From: Geodermatophilus sp. YIM 151500
GTDB taxonomy: Bacteria > Actinomycetota > Actinomycetes > Mycobacteriales > Geodermatophilaceae
Assembly: GCF_025716945.1 (NCBI RefSeq)
Contig: NZ_JAOVZT010000005.1
Location: 1 to 64,000 of the forward strand
Direction of reading: 5' to 3'
DNA length: 64,000 nucleotides
Positions within the stretch are counted from its first letter, which is position 1, and every line of letters begins with the position of its first letter. This document shows, in pieces, positions 60,407 through 64,000 of the stretch. Below the pieces are notes generated by a model, which saw nothing but the letters and a program-made list of their open reading frames with translations, was not told where the DNA came from and made no database searches. The position numbers were made by a program, and so were the translations under genes.

Positions 60407-62023
60407 ATGACTGGGACACATCAAGAAGGCGCCTCCAAGCTCGGATCCGTGTTCTACATCTCGAGCGGTATAGCGCTCCTGTTCGTCGTGTGGGGTGTCT
60501 TCTTCTCGGAGAGCATGGAGGCTTTCAATGCGGCAGCCATGTCCGCCGTGACAGGCGCATTCGGCTGGGTGTACTTGATGGCCACCACCCTCTTCATCGT
60601 GTTTCTGGTCTTCCTGGCTCTCAGTCGCTTCGGGAGGATCCGGCTGGGCAAGGACGACGACCGGCCGGAGTTCAGCACCGGTGCATGGCTGGCCATGCTC
60701 TTCAGTGCCGGCATGGGGATCGGGCTCGTCTTCTACGGGGTCGCCGAACCCATGACGCATTTCGCCGCGCCGCCGCCGTTCGGTGCGTCCGAGGGAGGTA
60801 CGCCGGAAGCCGGACGGCTGGCGATGCAGTACACCTTCTTCCACTGGGGCTTGCATGCTTGGGCCATCTACGGCTTGGTCGCCCTCGCCCTCGCCTACTT
60901 CCAGTTCCGCAAGGGAGCTCGTGGCCTGATCAGTTCGGCCTTCTACCCCCTACTCGGAGATCGGGTCAACGGACCCATCGGCAAGGCGATCGACGTGCTG
61001 GCCATCTTCGTCACCGCGCTGGGCGTCGCCACCTCGTTCGGTATCGGTGCCACGCAGATCAACAGCGGGATGAACTTCGTGTTCGGTGTCCCGGAGAACA
61101 TCCCGGTGCAGGTGGTCATCATCGTCGTGGTGATGCTCCTATTCCTGACGTCCGCGGTGTCGGGGCTCAACCGTGGCATTCGGTATCTGAGCAACACCAA
61201 CATCGCCCTCTTCGTGGCGCTCATGCTCTTCGTCCTGGTGTTGGGGCCCGGGCTGTTCATCCTGAGGACCTTCACCGAGTCGATCGGAAACTACCTGCAG
61301 AACTTCCTCACCATGAGCTTCAACTCGGGGGCTTTCACCAGTGCGGAAGGGGAGACCTGGCTGCAGGGTTGGACCATCTTCTACTGGGCGTGGTGGATGA
61401 TGTGGGTCATGTGGGTCGGCACGTTCATCGCACGGATCTCCAAGGGGCGGACGATTCGCGAGTTCGTCGCCGGCGTGCTGTTGGTTCCGTGCCTGTTCAG
61501 CTTCCTCTGGTTCTCCGTGATGGGGGGTGCGGCGCTCGACCTGGACCTCTCCCAAGGCGCCGACATCGGTGCCGCCGTGGCGGACAACATCAACACGGCG
61601 TTGTTCGTCACCCTGGACGAGTTCCCGTTCGGAACAGTCGTCTCAGTGGTGGCGATGATCCTCATCGCCACGTTCTTTATCACCTCGGCCGACTCTGCCG
61701 CCTTCGTCCTCGCCATGCTGTCGACCGACGGGAACCAGAACCCCGGATGGCGGATCAAGGTCATGTGGGGCGTCTTCGTGGCCTTCTTCGCCTTCGTGCT
61801 GCTCCTGGCGGGAGGGCTCGAGGCCGTGCAGCAGGTCGCCATCATCACGGGCGTGCCATTCACGATCCTCCTCATCGGCATGGGCGTGTCGTTGTACAAG
61901 GCGGTGTCCGAGGAGGTGCTGCCGGAACGAGGGGGCGGCGCTGATCCTTCTCCTGACGGGCGTCCCGTGAGCCGCGAAGCCGCCCACTCGAAGTCCACTG
62001 TCGAGCCGTCGCGGGCTGAGTGA
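60407..62023 (+). CDS. BCCT-family (betaine/choline/carnitine) transporter
   Basis: 538 residues, 12 membrane segments. The signature WTIFYWAWWMMWVMWVGTFI forms the aromatic substrate box for trimethylammonium-type ligands, with GMGIGLVFYGVAEP and FITSADSAAFVLAML elsewhere. It imports quaternary-amine compounds such as betaines. ATG 60407 with AGAAGGAAC. It hints that the island's substrate could be a betaine-like molecule, or serve osmoprotection independently. Confidence 0.94.
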   Translation: MTGTHQEGASKLGSVFYISSGIALLFVVWGVFFSESMEAFNAAAMSAVTGAFGWVYLMATTLFIVFLVFLALSRFGRIRLGKDDDRPEFSTGAWLAMLFSAGMGIGLVFYGVAEPMTHFAAPPPFGASEGGTPEAGRLAMQYTFFHWGLHAWAIYGLVALALAYFQFRKGARGLISSAFYPLLGDRVNGPIGKAIDVLAIFVTALGVATSFGIGATQINSGMNFVFGVPENIPVQVVIIVVVMLLFLTSAVSGLNRGIRYLSNTNIALFVALMLFVLVLGPGLFILRTFTESIGNYLQNFLTMSFNSGAFTSAEGETWLQGWTIFYWAWWMMWVMWVGTFIARISKGRTIREFVAGVLLVPCLFSFLWFSVMGGAALDLDLSQGADIGAAVADNINTALFVTLDEFPFGTVVSVVAMILIATFFITSADSAAFVLAMLSTDGNQNPGWRIKVMWGVFVAFFAFVLLLAGGLEAVQQVAIITGVPFTILLIGMGVSLYKAVSEEVLPERGGGADPSPDGRPVSREAAHSKSTVEPSRAE

Positions 62024-62077
62024 ACGCCTCCTCGACAGAAGCAGAAGGTGAAGGTCGGCCCCGCTCGCAGCCCGTGG

Positions 62078-63142
62078 TCATACTGCGCCGAGGGATGCGC
62101 GTCGGCGGGAGATGGTGCGCTTGGTCGCGCCGAGCTGGGCAGCGGTGTCGCGGTTGGACGTGCCGCGGGCGCTGAGGCGGCGGATGACCTCTTGTTGTTC
62201 GACTGAGGTGAGGTCGTCGTAGGTGATGTTGTCGCCGGCGAGGGCGCGTTCCACGGCGATCTCGTCAATGTCGTCCCGCTGGGGAAGTCTGGTGGCCGGT
62301 GCTGGCGGTGTGGGGTCGGTGTCGATGTCGTCCCAGGCCAGCGGTGGCTGCCACCCTTGTGTGGCGGCGTGTGCCCGGGCGGCGTCGGCGGCGGCGCGCT
62401 GCCCGCCGGTCAGCCGTGGTGACGGGACATCCCATAGCCGTTGGTAGAGGGTCGCGACGTCGTGGGCGGTGCTCGCGGTGACCGACTCACCGGTCATGCT
62501 GCGGTGCAGGCTGTTCGGGCGACGGCCGAGGTGGGCTGCCAATAGCTCGGCTGGCCAGCCGATGGCGATGAGCGCTTGCAGGCGTCGGCGGGTGCCGGTG
62601 GCGTCCACGCGGCTGTGCGGCGTCCGGCTCGTGTCGTTGATGCCGATGGCCAGGATGCGGGTGGCCGTGCTCGGGCGGACCCGTCGCGTTCCTAGGGTGT
62701 CGCCGTGGCTGTGCTCGGCCAGTTCGCGGAGATACCTGACCGAGGGGCCGGCAAGCTGGGCGATGCGCACGACGCCTGTGCCGGCCGCGCGCAGTGCGGC
62801 GATGTGGTCGCGGACGGGGCCGGCGTCGACGTAGGGCTGCCAGCGGCCGTAGGTGCGTTCTCGGGTGGCGGTGCGGCTGGCGGCGGTGTTGGCGGCGGTG
62901 CAGTCAGCACAGCGGCAGCGGTCCTTGACGTAGGCGGCGCGGGTGCCGTGCCGGTGACGGGCCTGTGGATGGGAGCACTCCCGCGGCACTCGCGACTGGA
63001 GGCGCTCGGCTCGGCGCGCGACTCGCTCGAGGCCGCCCCGGTGCTTGGCGCACGAATGGCGCCGATGGTGCGCGTCGGCGAGTGGTGCGCTGCCGTAGTC
63101 GGCGGTGTAGCCGCAGGACAGGCAGGTACGGCTGACCCTCAT
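62078..63142 (-). CDS. Mobile-element/phage-type DNA-binding protein, function unknown
   Basis: 354 residues: an N-terminal zinc-ribbon-like section (CLSCGYTADYG ... HHRRHSCAKH), CRCADCTAANTAASRTATRERTYGRWQPYVDA, two helix-turn-helix-like regions (IAQLAGPSVRYLRELAE; RDTAAQLGATKRTISRRRASLG) and a basic tail. This composite is widespread in actinobacterial phages and integrative elements, without a known role. Its ATG overlaps the stop of the next upstream gene (ATGA). Confidence 0.72.
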   Translation of the reverse strand: MRVSRTCLSCGYTADYGSAPLADAHHRRHSCAKHRGGLERVARRAERLQSRVPRECSHPQARHRHGTRAAYVKDRCRCADCTAANTAASRTATRERTYGRWQPYVDAGPVRDHIAALRAAGTGVVRIAQLAGPSVRYLRELAEHSHGDTLGTRRVRPSTATRILAIGINDTSRTPHSRVDATGTRRRLQALIAIGWPAELLAAHLGRRPNSLHRSMTGESVTASTAHDVATLYQRLWDVPSPRLTGGQRAAADAARAHAATQGWQPPLAWDDIDTDPTPPAPATRLPQRDDIDEIAVERALAGDNITYDDLTSVEQQEVIRRLSARGTSNRDTAAQLGATKRTISRRRASLGAV

Positions 63143-63579
63143 CGCCGCCTCGGCTGCCGCGATGGCCCTGACCTGCCGGTGGCGTGCAGGGTGAAGCCGG
63201 GGACGCCGGCGCGGTGGAGTCTGTCCTCGATCCAGTCGGTGCGCAGGGTGCCGGCCTCACCGACGTGTTCGTCGAAGGCCATCGCGGTGAACTGGGCGGC
63301 GAGCGCCGACCACTCGCCGTCCGACAGCGGCCGCTCGAGGTGGGCCTCGACGGTGAGCCGGTCGACGTAGGCGACGCTCGCTCCGAGGGCATCGGCCAGC
63401 TCGGTGAGCAGCCGGTGGGTGTTCCCGCCGTAGGCGGCGACGAGGGCCTCGATCGCCCAGGAGCGCGCGACCTGCCCGACCGGGACGACCGAGTCAGCGG
63501 GTCGGGGCCGGCGATGGTCGTTCGAGTTCACGGTCGGGCTCGGGTCGGCGACGGCGGCTGCTGGGTCCTGCCTCGACAT
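63139..63579 (-). CDS. Mobile-element-associated hypothetical protein
   Basis: 146 residues from ATG 63579 (GGGAGGG just upstream); an alternative ATG lies at 63609. Sequence EALVAAYGGNTHRLLTELADALGASVAYVDRLTVEAHLERPLSDGEWSAL suggests a helical DNA- or partner-binding fold. Co-translated with the gene at 62078; the pair looks like cargo of an integrative element or prophage. Confidence 0.65.
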   Translation of the reverse strand: MSRQDPAAAVADPSPTVNSNDHRRPRPADSVVPVGQVARSWAIEALVAAYGGNTHRLLTELADALGASVAYVDRLTVEAHLERPLSDGEWSALAAQFTAMAFDEHVGEAGTLRTDWIEDRLHRAGVPGFTLHATGRSGPSRQPRRR

Positions 63580-63793
63580 CGGCCCTCCCACCGGGTGGCT
63601 GGTGCTCACACCGGGAGAAGGCGTCGTTTTCGGCCGTTTGGTGACACCCTCGGCGAAGAAATCTCAGCGGCGCCGACACTGCGGCCCGCGTCGAACCCGG
63701 GAGCCTGCGACCGTGTGCGCTCACGACGGCGGGCGCGGGTGTCAGCACCGACCGGCAGGCTGATCGGCGTCTGGGACGTCGGGAGGTCCGTGA

Positions 63794-64000
63794 ATGGGGA
63801 GCAGCGGGTCCCGGCCATCCGGGAGCGCCCGGGGTCAGAGCGCCCGGTTCGGGCTGTGGCGGGCGATCGCCGCGACGCCGGCCATGATCGGCAGCCTGCT
63901 GCTGCTGTCGGTCGTCTTCGGTGCACTGGGTCGGTGGGCGGGACTGGTGCTGCTGGTCTGGGTGGCCTGCGGAGCGGCCCTGGTCACCCGGGTCGGTGAA
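63794..64000 (+). CDS. N-terminal part of a membrane protein (cut by window end)
   Basis: Begins MGSSGSRPSGSARGQSARF then GLWRAIAATPAMIGSLLLLS and GRWAGLVLLVWVACGAALVT, two hydrophobic helices. It reads open to the last base. The look is that of M48-like metalloprotease or similar actinobacterial membrane proteins, but no HExxH is in view. A GTG four bases upstream opens a different, less likely frame. Confidence 0.5.
   Translation, partial: MGSSGSRPSGSARGQSARFGLWRAIAATPAMIGSLLLLSVVFGALGRWAGLVLLVWVACGAALVTRVGE

Noticed and set aside
42799-64000. An attL/attR pair from the tRNA-Asn 3' end
   Set aside because: No second copy of the tRNA 3' sequence was seen in the window.

Overview
High-GC actinobacterial chromosome, most likely Geodermatophilaceae (Blastococcus / Geodermatophilus / Modestobacter type). 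This rests on very high GC with G/C-ending codons, GTG starts, mycobacteria-like synteny (hemW - hrcA - dnaJ - rsmE - phoH - ybeY - CBS exporter - era - recO - uppS - zur - glyS - dusB - ppdK - dnaG), and above all a selenocysteine system whose tRNA reads UAG. UAG-encoded selenocysteine has been reported for Geodermatophilus and Blastococcus.

Region 1 (1-7.7 kb) is a selenocysteine locus. It holds selD and a WYL regulator (minus strand), a dienelactone-hydrolase-like gene, tRNA-Sec with anticodon CUA (2601-2696), a family-5 solute-binding-protein gene broken in frame by a single TAG (3351-3353) followed by a SECIS-like hairpin, then selA-selB. SelD makes selenophosphate, SelA converts Ser-tRNA to Sec-tRNA, SelB delivers it, and the only visible target is the UAG in the solute-binding-protein gene. 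UAG is still used as a normal stop elsewhere in the window, so recoding must depend on context.

Region 2 (7.8-42.9 kb) is mostly housekeeping. It has an orphan PIN toxin with an antitoxin stub, hemW, CIRCE-controlled hrcA with dnaJ and rsmE, a secreted PKD-repeat protein, a HIT protein, a NarL-type two-component pair, phoH (with an AT-rich codon tract around Walker B), the ybeY-era-recO-uppS-zur block, glyS, dusB, ppdK, a YdcF-like protein, a tandem pair of paralogues of unknown function, and dnaG split by a LAGLIDADG intein inside its zinc finger. The block ends at tRNA-Asn(GUU).

Region 3 (42.9-62 kb) is an accessory catabolic island beginning beside tRNA-Asn with a decayed IS110-type transposase. 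It encodes an NADPH-FMN reductase, an FAH-family hydrolase, an IclR regulator, a flavin amine oxidase, an MFS importer, RibBA, a zinc-type alcohol/quinone oxidoreductase, an enolase-superfamily enzyme, an FMN-dependent monooxygenase, a 2-keto-4-pentenoate hydratase-like protein, a thioesterase, a flavin reductase, a SnoaL-like protein, an alpha-ketoglutaric semialdehyde dehydrogenase-type ALDH and a BCCT transporter. Four transcription units share one promoter design: a TTGAC -35, a -10, then two GTTCA-N5-TGAAC dyads exactly 20 bp apart. A single dyad sits at iclR. This looks like a self-contained IclR regulon for an unassigned, probably nitrogenous, substrate ending at 2-oxoglutarate.

Region 4 (62-64 kb) has two overlapping genes typical of actinobacterial mobile elements or phages, and the start of a membrane protein cut by the window end.
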